Position numbers and translations under genes: made by a program. A DNA stretch of 64,000 bases from Rhyzopertha dominica (taxonomy: Eukaryota > Arthropoda > Insecta > Coleoptera > Bostrichidae). Of the stretch, positions 10,892-23,220 are shown in pieces; within the stretch, counting starts at the first letter, position 1, and each line of letters opens with the position of its first letter. Location: NCBI GenBank assembly GCA_025024175.1, contig QCXZ01000041.1, positions 6,505,786-6,569,785 of the forward strand, read 5' to 3'. The notes under the pieces were generated by a model. The model was not told the origin of the DNA, made no database searches, and saw only the letters and a program-made list of their open reading frames with translations.

Positions 10892-11799
10892 CCACACAGG
10901 TAGTAGTCAAGTACTTAGTCGTATTTGTGGGTGTATGAATTTTTGTTGCATCGATGTCACTTCCCAACATTGAAGCCATGTGAAGACAAAAAAAGGGACA
11001 GACAAAAGACGGGATAATCTATAGTTTTGTGTTTCTTAGTAAACATTCTGCTTTAGGCAGTTTATTTAGTGTTACTCATTTTCAATTTCTAATTCTTTTT
11101 ACCAGAGAAAGACACACGATTCCGCAACAACAAAAAAATGTGCAACACTTTCTATACTAATGAATGAACTTGATCTCTTTTGTACGGTTAGTTATGAATG
11201 CAAAATTATAGAATAGGATGCAAAACTTGGCTTCCTCAATCTTGATGGACAGTTGAAGATAAAATCTTAACGTGAAAAACGTAAAAAAAGTAATCTACAG
11301 CTAAAGCTTCAAAAATGCTTCTCTAATGGTATATTAATGGAATATGAAAATGCGTTCGTTAGGTCTATACGACCCTTTCCGTCGAAGTTGGCGTGTGTAA
11401 TAAATATTTGCGAGAGACGAAATTTATTTCACATTTCAGTTTATTACCCGCGTACTATTTCCGACAACGATTGTTGTCAAAACAAATTTATAAGAACGGC
11501 GGGCGAAACCGAGATAAAAATCGCGCAATACGCCGCACGTATACGTTTATTACGGATCCGGCCATTAACCGAGAATAATGTTGATGTAAGACCGGCTGTA
11601 TAATTGATTATGAATTCTAATATGCCGTGTACGCGTTTGGATTCATTACCCCCAGGAAATTTTCTTCGTGCAGCAAAATATCCCTTCGTTATAGTGACGT
11701 GCGAACCGATGGGTGATACTTCGGGTTATACGGCATTTTGCACTGAAAATAGACAACGATAATGTTATGATACGGCTAACACCGCTAAATTGCTCCACA

Positions 11800-11955
11800 G
11801 CATTAATATACTTAAACGCAAACAGAAAACAAAAAATAAAAATTGGCAATGATTTGCCACGATCATTTGATGCACAATGTAGAGAACCGCAGGGATCTAT
11901 AACGGGACCTTTGTTATTTTGTTTGTATATCCAGTTCTCGTATCACCAACTGAGG
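11800..11955 (+). pseudogene. Non-LTR reverse transcriptase scrap
   Basis: Within a 99-codon frame, residues 33-80 read YLNANRKQKIKIGND ... PQGSITGPLLFCLYI. The NRKQ-V-I block followed by PQGS-x-GPLLF-x-YI is the hallmark segment of non-LTR RTs just before the catalytic box. Neither the catalytic YADD box nor the upstream fingers are found around it. Only about 50 residues survive. Confidence 0.6.
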
Positions 11956-12479
11956 ACAGTGGTAAATGTGCACATGGGTGACCGGTATTCAGTCAATGAT
12001 TCTATCAAATGAGAATTAACGTACTTAAAATTTATTTTAAAATTCGTTCCTTAACAGTCTTTGAAGAAAACTTGTATCTAAATGATATTATATTGCCCGT
12101 TTTCGCTGCTGTCAAAATCTCTTTCAATCAAATTTGTGGAATTATGTGGTTCGCAAAGACTTTAAAAATTACTTTCGAAAATCTATATTTAAAATTCATC
12201 CTAGTTCAGACAAACAAAAAAAATTCAATTGTCATCGTTTTAAGTACATTAAAAACTAGCTTTTTTTAAATAACAACATCAATGTTTAAATCAAGGATTA
12301 AAATTTATTCCTCCCATTATTATAAAAATCTGTTACTAAAGTTTCTTCCAAAGTAAGCAAAAAAACATTAGCTTTGATTCTATAAGAATTACTGATTCTT
12401 TTCTAGCTGACAAAGGAAACTGGCGATTCTAAAACTATTGAATTGACAAAACGATTAAATTAACAACAAAACAAAGGAA
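11956..12479. other. Unassigned, possibly the N-terminal part of the next PLE
   Basis: Short interrupted frames on the plus strand. Some lysine-rich stretches could be the poorly conserved N-terminal region of the Penelope-like element that follows, but nothing firm is seen. Confidence 0.3.
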
Positions 12480-13600
12480 CTTTTAGAACAGGTTAAACCA
12501 ACTTCAAAATATTTTAATTATTTCTTTTAATCACGCAGTTTATCTATGAATCCTTTAACATCCAAGCTATATGGTCTTTCAACAATACACAAAGAAGTAT
12601 ATACTATCAGACCTGTTGTTTGTTAAATAAATTCATTGCGTTACCAATTAGTTAAATGGTTGAAATTTATTCTACCTGAAGTTTTAGGCTTTCCTTGTTT
12701 CTTTAGATGGGAACAATTTATTTTCTTGCATCTCTTCAAGATACCGTATAAATTTTTTTTAAACCTACTAAATCAAAATTGTAATTGTACAAAAGTCGGG
12801 TTCATCTGTTTATGAAAAGTTTAGAAAAAGATATTGTCATAAATACTTATTTTTCTTCTCATGCTAAATTAAAATATCAGTACGTAAATAATGTTTTGTG
12901 TCTTTTTGAAGGTAATTCATTTAATGTACATAATTTTCTTACTATTATAAATTCTTCACATGTTTCTATAAATTTTAGTTTTAAAGTCCTCACCTTTCTT
13001 TCATTTTTTTAAATCTACTTCTACAGACATATTATTTCTTTTTTTCTTTACACCCTTATTCACACAAAGTGACGGTTTTCCTTTTACCTTTTAACCAACT
13101 TTTGAAAATACTTCTTTCAATAAATAATGCTCCTAAAAAGAAACTGTTTTAATAATAAATAATAAAAATAATTTAATAATAATTTTCCAGCTTAACAGAA
13201 AGCTCTAAATATCTATCTAAATTATTTTCTTTTCATAATTCTCGTCTTGTCCGTAATAAAGATCAAATTTCAATTCTTGCTCAGGCGTTTATAATTTTTC
13301 ATGCAATGATTGCAAATCAGTTTACAGAAACAGGCAAACGCATTTTAATTACAGGTAAGGTATAAAAATGCAAATATTGAAACAACAAATTTTTCGTTAC
13401 CTTGAGCGCCAGTATTACCAGTATTACTAGTACACTGGGTATCAATGTTGGTGGCATGTAGGTTGTTTTTTAGTTTTAGGTCAAGTTTGCTTGTTTGTAT
13501 TAGTTTCTGGTTCTGGTTCGTAGGATGATTTTTAGGCGAAAGCGCTTTATCATCATGTAATTAATAAAGTGGAATTAAGTTTGAGTATGTGTTTTTTATT
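12480..13600 (+). pseudogene. Penelope-like element (family A), decayed RT plus GIY-YIG
   Basis: Read across several frames it shows the PLE order. KLYGLSTIHKE with IRPVV (about 12565-12625) is the K-YGLPKIHK RT signature. YQYVNNVLCLFEGNSFNVHNF (about 12865-12935) corresponds to the catalytic YVDD box, with both aspartates changed to asparagine. HPYSHK, KLFSFHNSRLVRNKDQIS and GVYNFSCNDCKSVY (about 13045-13320) lead into the GIY-YIG endonuclease. The tail ends in GGCGAAAGCGCTTTAT and GTGGAATTAAGTTTG, matching the other family A tails. There are many stops and frameshifts and part of the RT palm is deleted. PLE proteins join an RT to a GIY-YIG nuclease; this copy can make neither. Confidence 0.75.
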
Positions 13601-14863
13601 TTCAAAAGTACACAGAAAATAATTACCGGTCAGTTGCGTATTAAATTTAGGATTAAAGACCGTCGAAACCATGCAACAACTCGGAAGCAAAATTGAAATC
13701 GAATAATAATTTAGTATCTATGGTGATTCACTAGCGTAACATCTATCGATTATCAGAAATAGTCGAAGACTTATATAGCAATTGTTGTATGAAATTTATT
13801 CGATTGTCTACAGCACTAGTTGACATCTTATTTGACACTGATAATGACAGTTGCTGCGATTACTGACTTCGCGCTCTTATTAAATATAACCACTTTTGTT
13901 AAATACTTCCAATTTTGATTACATACCCTCTTGGTTCTCTATTTTCTTTCAGCTCGTCGAAACAGATAGAAATAACAAACAGCATTATTTTTTCCACACA
14001 GCAGTGTTTTATTTTTTAAAGCTGGATAACATTTTTTATAACGCCCAATGTCGTTTTAAGTGGAACATCAAGTAGCAATAAAACGTTTGTACGTTTGCAA
14101 AACCCTGAATCCTGTTAAGCTACAACATTACAATATGAGATAACCAAACCAACCATTGTAGTACAGATGGGCTATTGTTTATTATAATATGCAGTATTTT
14201 TATACAATTGTACGAGTATATCTTATACAACCCCTCTGCTGAGTTATCTTTTCCCGGATCGCCTTCGCGCCTCCCCGTATCAGGAATTCAGGGAGGGACT
14301 TTCGTAAATTGTCTTGCAACTGAATATGTTGTCTTTATTATTGCCGAGATCAAGGCGGTGGAGCGTGACATGTATCAGATTAAGAGTCTGTTGTAGCATA
14401 CTAACGAGATGGCGCCGGGGCGCGCAAAACTCTCACAACTCATTCCGCAAGACGGATGCGCTAGATTTCAAAGACACACGGCTGAAATGACGTTATTTGT
14501 AAGCAGGGGTAATTGCGAATTTGCGTAGATGCTGCGAATGCGTTGACAGCTGTAGCGGTACTGAGATGGAGGGCTGTACACGAATTTCATCCCCTGTGTA
14601 ATAGTCCTTTCACATAATCTCGTAAGGTGCATCTGCATGCCGCATTTCTGTAATTATCGTTCTTGTTGTTTACTTATATTCAATGATCAAGATGTCATTG
14701 TCAATTATATTATGTGTTTTTAGTACTAAGAGCAAAAGGCCACTAACTGCACATTAATATTTTTAAAGTTTATTGGTACTAAACTGAATGTACCATTAAC
14801 GCATAAAATCATCAGCGCCTCCACCATTTTTACACGAATCGACTGAAGATGAATTATACAGGC
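13601..14863. other. Gene-free stretch
   Basis: AT-rich with a GC-richer patch at about 14225-14640. No recognisable coding or repeat structure. Confidence 0.4.
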
Positions 14864-15309
14864 TGTTCACGCTAACAGTCTACAATAGCTAACTTTTTTA
14901 CTTGAAATCGTAGCATCGTATTATCTGTCAAAGACATTGACTACAAGTTTGTTATTTTAAATAGAACAACTCCACTTTTTATAGCGCATTCGATTCACAT
15001 CAAATTAAACAAAAAAGTATTAAGATGCCAACACGCTGCAGTCATTTGTTTTTGAGATATTTCAGGTAATATGATTTGTGTTCACGAAACATTTGAAATC
15101 GTAGAATAGTGATTTAAATGGGATATTTCTTGATTTTTTTGAGAAGTATTTGATGGTGTTTACAAAAAAAAATTGAACATTATTCTACGATTTCAAATAA
15201 AAAAGTTGGCTATTGTAGACTGTTTCGTGAACACAAATCATTTACCTGAAATATTTCAAAAACAAATGATCGTAAGGTAGTAGTACCTTAGTACTTTTTT
15301 GTTTAATTT
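14864..15309. repeat. Nested foldback element
   Basis: 15001-15108 pairs with 15179-15309: AAATTAAACAAAAAAGTA answers TACTTTTTTGTTTAATTT, GATTTGTGTTCACGAAAC answers GTTTCGTGAACACAAATC, and ATTTGAAATCGTAGAATA answers TATTCTACGATTTCAAAT. The right arm has about 23 extra bases (GTTGGCTATTGTAGACT and neighbours). Those bases are answered not by the inner left arm but by a second left segment at 14864-14915 (AGTCTACAATAGCTAAC). So the order is B', A', b', loop, B, A, as if one arm was duplicated or a related element inserted. No coding capacity. Confidence 0.65.
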
Positions 15310-17396
15310 GCCGCTGTGCTGTTAGTAATAATAAAACTTGATTAAACATTACTAAATAATAATATGTCTAAATCCCATTAATGGAAGCAAACTGAGATGA
15401 ACGAAATTATGTTTTAACAGCCAAATATCAAAATTAATCCGTCAAGAGTTGTATTTGTTGTGCAATGTGATGTTATGTTAATTTTTTTGTCAATAAAGTG
15501 ACATTTGTTCTTATATTGTTAACAATAGTAACGGTAATTTTCCCTATAAAACAATGTGCTTTAAAATGAGTGCAATGTTTCCTCATCGACTGTTTCATTC
15601 GTCGTCCGGTATTAAAATTCATAACATATTTGTTTGCTTTTAATCTGATTACTTGAACGTATAGTGGAAAGATTTGTTTTGCTTTTGTGCTGCACTTTTC
15701 CGCTGCAGTGCTTGTTTTTACTAGTTTAGTTTATGTTTGCAAATACAGCTAGAAAATACCCTAATAACGTTTTCATTTTCAGACGATAATAATTGTTGTG
15801 TATTACTTTTGATGTTGTCGCTAATATATTGTATTCATAACTGCCTTTGTTTTAGCTGACACGTAGCTGCTGATAGTTTCAGTTTCATAGAGCAACAGTG
15901 TCGTGAGTAATGGTAGAATTCCTTGACAAACTTTTGTTTTCAATTGTTTCAACCATATGTGTTTATATTACTCCTAAAATACTGAGTGATGGCCAATGTA
16001 GCTTCTTCAGGATCCAGTCGACAAATGTCATAAACTAAATATGACAATAAAATAATATTTCGTGTAGTGGTGTATTTTTACCCTTTCGAAAGCATCCGTT
16101 CTAGTTCAAAGGCGTTTTCATTCATGAGTTCTATTATAATATACTGGGTGGTCCTTTGGCAGTGTTAAATGCAATATTTTAAAGGCAGGTGAACTTTTGT
16201 CCGTTTTACTGAAAACATTTAAATGGAAATATAATCTTCCTGACAAAGCAACTTTTACAAGCCAAGGTCAAGTGAGTCTACAATGGATGACAACAGTAGA
16301 TTTACGCCTGTAAAGCAAAATGGTTTACGACAATTCTGCAGGCCATATATAATTATTAGATTTACAAGCAACAAAATGTTTATCTTAAACTAAACGTTTC
16401 CATGATCGTTACCTTTTTGTATATAGTTTGGTAAATAAAGGGTGGGAGGTAAAAACTATACAAACCTTTTATGTCCCAAATTTAATAACAATAATTAAAA
16501 TTGCCTTCCACACCATTTTCGCGATTAGACTTTAGTTTCTCAGATATTTGCGAAAAACTAAAATTTCAAACAAATTGCTTAAACAATATGTTGCCGCAAG
16601 TATAAATTTTTCGATTTTATATAATTATTGCTTACCACACCTATTAAGCATTTAATCATATTTCAGCTTATACGCAATTATTTCATCTGATCGCCGTTCT
16701 GAACACTTATTAAACTAGAATAATATCTTTTGTACTATTAGAGTATTTTTTCAATTCAAAATGCACGTCTATGCTGTCATCTACTGACATAATCTGTTTT
16801 GCTAGTACTATAGCTCGTCAGTGTAGTATAGGCCTAGTATAGAAAGCATGGCATAGAACTGGTTTTACCTATATACCAAAGAAGTGGTATGATATTAGTA
16901 TAAAATTAGACGGAAATACCATCCGTCAGCAATAAATTGACATTGATGACAAAACCACCTAGCTGCCTTCATGAGAACTTGTGACTTGTATTCAATTTTT
17001 TGTATTTAACACATACACTTATGTTTTGTATATTACGTAAATATGTGACAGAATAATGTTTTTGCTAATAACAATGTTAGATTTATAATTCCTGCCCTCT
17101 TGATAACGAAATTTGAAGTTGTCCTTGTTGTTCAATTAACTTTACATTAACACGCTGTATTGCTTTTCTTTTAATTCACTTCTTGTAGCATTTTTATTAA
17201 TTAAAATTATTGGGTGTGTGTTTTGAGTATTTCAGTATAGGTAGGTATCATCATTTTCTACTTTATTTGCTAATCAATAGTAGTTTAATTTCATCCACTC
17301 TATTAAGTATGTAAAGTGCTTTTATTTCTACTTTTGTGTTTCTACGCATGGATACACAGAGAGAACAGTTTGGAAGAAAAAAAAATATATTTACGG
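15310..17396. other. Gene-free AT-rich stretch
   Basis: No recognisable genes, long repeats or palindromes. Confidence 0.4.
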
Positions 17397-19133
17397 CAAA
17401 CAAATTATTTGTTTGTATATGGCGAAGTAAATGATTTGTTTGTTTCTAGCCCTCAAAATTCTTGAAGCGGCTAAAATAACATTTATTTAACTTAATATAT
17501 ACAAAGCTTTAAATTAACTTTTGAAACTATTGAATCAAGAATAATCATTTCCTTTATACAACAAAGTATTTGTCTCACTAAACCATGAAGATGTTTGGAA
17601 TAAACATATGATTAAATTTGAGTGAAACAAATATTTGTTTGGAATCAGAGAATAGGTAAGTGATTCTCTGCATACCAAATAAATATTTCTTTGCAGTAAA
17701 GATATCACTGATTTAGTCCAATGAAACAGCTATTTCCTCGAATCAAACAATTGTTTGATTGAAAGAATTCATATGCTCAATTCATTATCTCTGTTATTAC
17801 AGCAAACTACATGTGAATTTTAATGAAATATGAATTTTTAATTAGATTGTATAAATATTGCATTTAAACATATAAATAAATTGTTTTTAAGTTGAAGAAA
17901 TAAATTTTGACTAACCCACTTCGATATGTCTATGTATTTTATGCAAGTGTATTCCTGTGGCTTCATGGTTTTTATAGAGCGTATAAAAGTTGTTTCTTGT
18001 AATTAAAAATGCAATATGTCACTCAATTCATTTCCGCAAAACTGTAATTGGTTTAGTAAAAAAAAACGTCTGATTTAAATCAGCCTAACCTAGACAAGTC
18101 CATTGACAAGGTAAATTTTGATACTTATATGGACGAATATAATGTAGACGGAAAGTATGATATTTATTTTAATTTAAAGGACAATCACAAATCTACCGGT
18201 TTCTATAGCGTGATAAATGTGTTCCATTTTAGTATTACAAATATACTGAATAAATAACGCATTACTTGTAATAGTAGTTTGGTACAAATAGGGCACTTCA
18301 GCAGACTTTACTAACATATACCTACTTCAAGATGTAGAGAAACAACGCCGTAATTAACATCCTTACGAATAATAGATGGTCATTTTGTAACAGAGCTTGC
18401 GTTAAGGATCATGTGCTTGTTTGAATGCCTTATTTTTCACATCATATTAAGCGAATATTTTATTTAGGCTTCTTACTTACTTTTGAAAAATGTGACCATC
18501 TTCCTCTTTGGTTTCACAATTTAATGAAATAAACTGACAATAGTAAGAAACAAATAACGGCGGCTTTTCCCGATTTACCTTGATACATTCTGCCCAGTGG
18601 CCAACCATGGCTAAAGAAGCGGAACCCCAAACTTTCACTTTGCTAGTGGCACGCGCAAATTCAAACAATTATTTCTTAGTATCCAAAAACAGATTGTTGC
18701 ATTGAAGCATCATCTGTTCTGTTTAAATACATGTTGTTTGCTGTAACAACAGGTGTGTTTGAGTTGAACATTTAAATAGTTGAATAACAAAAAGAAACAC
18801 TGATTTAACGAAAGATATATTTATTAGAAACAAGCATTTACTTTTGTTGATATAATTCTTCAAAGCATTTAATTTAAATATTTGAAATTTTAACTCATTG
18901 GAATAAATTGTTTGACCGTGATAAATAATATTTTATTAGCTCAAATAATTATTAGGTTACTTGAACTGTTCGATCTCAAATAAATGGTAATATAGTTACA
19001 AACAAACTGATATTCTTCGTACGAATAATATTTGTTTGTTTGAAGATAAATATGTTGGGCCTAAAGAAATGTAAGTCAAACAAATTGATTTTATAAATCC
19101 AAACAAACAGTTTTATCTATGTATGTTTGNTCC
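17397..19133. repeat. Palindrome-rich stretch built on (C)AAACAAAT/ATTTGTTT(G)
   Basis: Contains AAACAAATATTTGTTT (17625-17640, perfect), AATCAAACAATTGTTTGATT (17741-17760, perfect 20-bp palindrome) and CAAACAAATTATTTGTTTG (17397-17415, one mismatch). The same words cluster again at about 18990-19130. TATTACAGCAAACTACATGTG near 17800 recurs inverted near 18740 (TTACAGCAAACAACATG on the minus strand), so the two halves may be inverted relatives. A 63-codon minus frame (18668-18477) is followed in-sequence by AAG|GTAAAT, a possible splice donor; its product is unrecognised. Confidence 0.45.
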
Positions 19134-21065
19134 AAAAGCACTCCCACTGTTCTTAAAAGAAGGACAATTTAGAAACAGTTTGCTTTGGAACTTTGATATA
19201 CATGAAAAATTCGAACTTCACCAGTTAAAACTCTACCACACATAAAACAGAGGGCCACTCAGACACAATAAAATAAAATTGTGTACAACACAACCTGCCG
19301 ACAAACCAGCTGTCGAAATTCGTTAATTACAACGTGGATTTTAACTAATGCCGCTTCCAGCATGATAAATGTTGCATTGTTCAAGACAAATGAGTGTGTT
19401 TTTCAGCCGGGGCAAAAAAAAACTTCTCGCTGAAATGTTATTTAGCGCACAGTGGCGGCTTTTAACAACCCGTTGATGTCCGCTATTGAACACAGTGTCA
19501 GCGGTTTTCAAAAGGGACAGGAACAATCGCGATACACCAGGATGCGAGCCATAAAAATTATGGTATATACACGCGTCCGATGTAAATAGGATGTACGTTC
19601 GAAATGTTTGTACCTGGTAAGAATCTCGTACACGGAGGGCATTTATACCGGGGACACATTCCCCAATGACAGCTAACCTGGTCGTTTAGTGGGCATTCCA
19701 CATTTGCAACATGTCACCGGAGTATTTACTGTTGCACGGGAACGTATCGGACGGACGGGCAGTTACGGGGTCAGAATGAAATTCAGTTAATGTAGTGATG
19801 TGAGCGCATTAGCTGTGGTCAAACTGTCGACTGTAGCCTAGCGAGACACTATGCTAAATGGAACAACTATAGGTATTTATTGGGGAACGTATCTACACTT
19901 TTTGAAGCGGCGCTGACTATTTCACACTACAACTCATCATAAACCGCCACAAGATTTTTGGGCGAACGATTCAGATATGACAAGAGACGAACGTAGTGGC
20001 CAGCTTTTCTTTATTATATTATCTTCTCACAAGGAATTTGCAAGGATTACTTATTATTTCATGACAATTGCTCGTATCACAACTGCCAAACCATAGTTTA
20101 GAACTGCGGATATCAGCTGTAATAAACGTAATGTACATATTTGCAAGTGACAGTTACAAGAAAATACATAATGCACCTATATCCGTTTCTAGTGCACTAA
20201 AGCTAATTCAGCTGCACAACACTGCATCTCATTTTGCACGGCATACCTTTACATTAAATGAACTCAATAAGCTCCAGGGCATTCTGCAACACGCTGAATT
20301 CCGAGTATTTCTGGTAATAGAATTCTGTAACCGCCAACAAAGGCAACGCTCCATAACCACAATGAAATCCTGTTTGGATTTCGGCGCTTTATTTTCAAAA
20401 ACATGGCAGCGGTAATGTTGCAAAACAATTTATAGGTCCTGTTTTCTATTTACAAAGCGACACGTTTCTTTTAGATGTCAGAGTTATGATGTTTGATTTT
20501 GTTTTCTCATTGTAGCATCTTTGCTTCTACCGAGAAATATAAATCTGACATTACTGACTTTATAATATTTTCAAAGTATAACATTATCTACATTCACTAT
20601 CCTCTTCCATTTCCCTTACTCGTTTCCTTCACTGGTTTTGAGGATTAGCATCTAGATCAATGCACCTTAGTAATCAGTCGCCGTAAACGCGCTGCTGGTA
20701 TGTACCATATATGAAAACGTCAAAACAAAAAATACAAATTCTAGCATTTTTATTACATTTTGTTTACAGTTTGAAAGGCAGCTTAAACAAACATAATAGT
20801 TTTGTAACTTTATCCAATATACCACCAAAAAAGGAATTAGAACTGATGTGTTGAATTAAACTAAATGGTACGTTTTAATTGCTTTAATGCTTTTTCGTGT
20901 TTGTTGCCCAAATTAATTATTTCTTCACTTTTCTTAAGTCTCAAGAAAAATATTATCACTTTATTATTGTTGACCTTAATAAATAACTGAAACTATGGCT
21001 TTGAATAATTAATTTCTGAACCTACTCGGGTATAATAAACTATTACTTATATAAATTACCAATAA
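19134..21065. other. Gene-free stretch
   Basis: CpG-richer patch at about 19320-19990. The open frames at about 20070-20420 lie over each other on both strands and match nothing I know. Confidence 0.4.
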
Positions 21066-23220
21066 TTCGCATATGATCACTTTCTGAGAGACCTGGAGAA
21101 AGTAAAATGGGATGACGTTTATTACATCAATAATATTGATAGCAAAGTCGATTTTTTGACTAGTAACATTAAAAATCTTTTTTATCAGCATTCGCCCTAC
21201 ATTTCTTCTCGTGTCACTAAGCCATATGCTCCGTGGCTAACTTATAATATCAGACTAATGATGTCAGAAAGGAATCGGGCGCTTTCGAAGTTTAAAAGAA
21301 CTAGGGACCCACTAGACTGGAATCACTATCGTATCATCCGTAACGTGACGGTTTCCGCAATCTCGCGACCCTGGGCTGCTTTGGAGGACTGTAAAGCACT
21401 TGGGGATTAAAAATAATCGCTGTACAGATATCCCTTTGCACTTCGTAATCCTAACGACATTAATCATGACTTTAGTTCTGAATTCTCAAGCCTTAATAAT
21501 CAACGATCAACCACTACTTATTATACTTCACCTAAATATAAAGAAAGCTCGGTATTCTCTTTTGTGCTTCCTGACATAGACGATATTAAAAATATAATAT
21601 CTAAACTTAAGCTTTCTAGACATGGGTGGATAACATTTCTGCGAAGATGATCAATTTTTGCTTGCTAAAACTTGCTCCTCATACCACACACATAGTTAAT
21701 TGTTGCCTCGAAAGCGGTTACTTTCCAGTATCATGGAAAACCTCCGTTATTATTCCCATTCCAAAAATAAACAATCCGGTTAACGTTAGTGACCTTCGTC
21801 GCATAAGCTTAGTACTTAAATTTATGAAAATTATTGAGAAAGTTGTACATCTGCAACTTTACAATTACGCGTTAAAGGATAATATTATTTTACCGTTTCA
21901 ATCAGGTTTTCAGAAAAATCAAAATACTGCCACGGTATTGTTGAATGCCCTAGACGATATAATAAGAGAGCGTGATAAGGGCAACTGCACGGCTCTCGTT
22001 TTACTTGATTTTTCTAAAGCGTTTGACACAATCGATCATGAGCTAATGTTTGCCAAATTGTCTTACTTTGGACTTAATGCAATCGCGTGTAAATTTTTTG
22101 TGTCTTACTTCAAAGACCGCTTACAAATAGTTGAAGTTAATGGCTTTCTTTCTGATAAAGTGCCTGTTACTAGTGGTCTACCCCAAGGGTCAGTACTGGG
22201 ACCTCTTCTATATTTAATCTATACTTCCGATATATTTTGCCGTGTTAAATTTTCAAATATTTTGGGATATGCTAATGACACCCAATTGTACCTATCCTTT
22301 AAGATGTGCGACACAACTACCGCATGCGAGCAGCTTAATTGCAATCTCGACTCCATCTCTAAATACAGCATAGACCACAATCTTAAACTAAATGCTGATA
22401 AATGTAAGGTCATATGCTTTGCGCCTGCTGCAATATCTCAGTTGGTTAAATCACAAATGAGTATAGCTATTGAACGTGTATCCATCCATTCTGAAGTTAA
22501 GAACCTTGGTTTAATCTTCGACGAAGATCTCCGCTTTGACACCCAGGTCTCTTTACTTATTAGAAAATGTTATTTCATTCTCAAATTGCTATACAGTAAC
22601 GTGGATATAGTTAACTTCAAAACCCGCAAAAAGCTTGCAGAAACCCTAGTCCTGCCATTGCCTAACTATGGTCTAGTAGTTTTCTCTTCATGTTTAAACT
22701 CAAGAACGCAAAATCAGATCCAGATGATCCAGAACAATTGTTGTCGCTTTATATACAGTCTAAGAAAGTTTTATCATGTTTCTGCCAAGATCAGTGAACT
22801 TAATTAACTGAAGATGTCTAATATCTATCGCTTACAGTTGCTCTCCCTGGTACATACCGATTCTCCGTCGTATCTAAGAGAAAAATCGAAATTTAGAAGT
22901 AGTGTTCACCAGCTTGGGTTGCGCTTCACAACCTTCACGTCGTCATTTTTCAGGTCCTTTACGTATAACGCTGTACCATTACATAACCACTTCAGTAAGG
23001 GCTGACTGCTTTTTAATATCAGCAGCTTCCGTAAAGCTATCAAGAATATACTTGTTGAGCTGCAATAGTTTTTACGTTTATGATTGTTAGGTTCTTGTCA
23101 TCTTACCTTTAAGTTTACACATTTCTGTACACAGATTAAGGAGTTATGCTAGAATTCGCCTGTGTATATGATTATTCAATAAAGCCCTATTATTATTATT
23201 ATTATTATTAATATTATTAC
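21066..23220 (+). pseudogene. Non-LTR retrotransposon (CR1/Jockey-type, family 2), 5'-truncated
   Basis: The plus strand carries the linker before the RT (PYAPWLTYNIRLMM, DPLDWNHYRIIRN; 21074-21410), then a 393-codon RT frame (21626-22807) with SWKTSVIIPIPKINNPV, QSGFQKNQNTATVLL, LVLLDFSKAFDTIDHELM and GLPQGSVLGPLLYLIYTSDI. A C-terminal piece follows a stop (22814-23005). The catalytic box reads YANDTQLY (about 22267): the first aspartate is asparagine, so this RT is dead even apart from the frameshift/deletion near 21400 and the stop at 22805. The element ends in AATAAAGCCC and a TTA tail. The 5' end is lost. The same family lies inverted at 60.0-62.1 kb. Confidence 0.9.
23189..23220 (+). 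repeat. (TAT)n tail of the non-LTR element
   Basis: About eight TAT/TTA units with one interruption, directly after AATAAAGCCC. The inverted copy carries the matching repeat at 60019-60043, showing that the microsatellite is the element's 3' tail. Confidence 0.8.

Larger units (their letters stand above)
8313..11799. other. Gene-free stretch with simple repeats
   Basis: AT-rich. 9060-9640 reads like an old interspersed repeat (AACTCGAAAATTATT, GGTAGTTACCCC, AGTTATCGCGTCCACACACA) of unknown class. Simple repeats: (AT)n at 10168-10189 and (CAT)n at 10875-10891. A CpG-richer patch lies at about 11340-11720. I find no convincing gene. Confidence 0.4.

Noticed and set aside
11646..12269. Adjacent plus frames at 11713 and 12009 as one gene
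   Set aside because: Only the segment at 11800-11955 has RT similarity; the second frame is lysine- and phenylalanine-rich without motifs.
20068..20423. Overlapping open frames on both strands
   Set aside because: Neither resembles a known protein and there are no neighbouring exons or signals.
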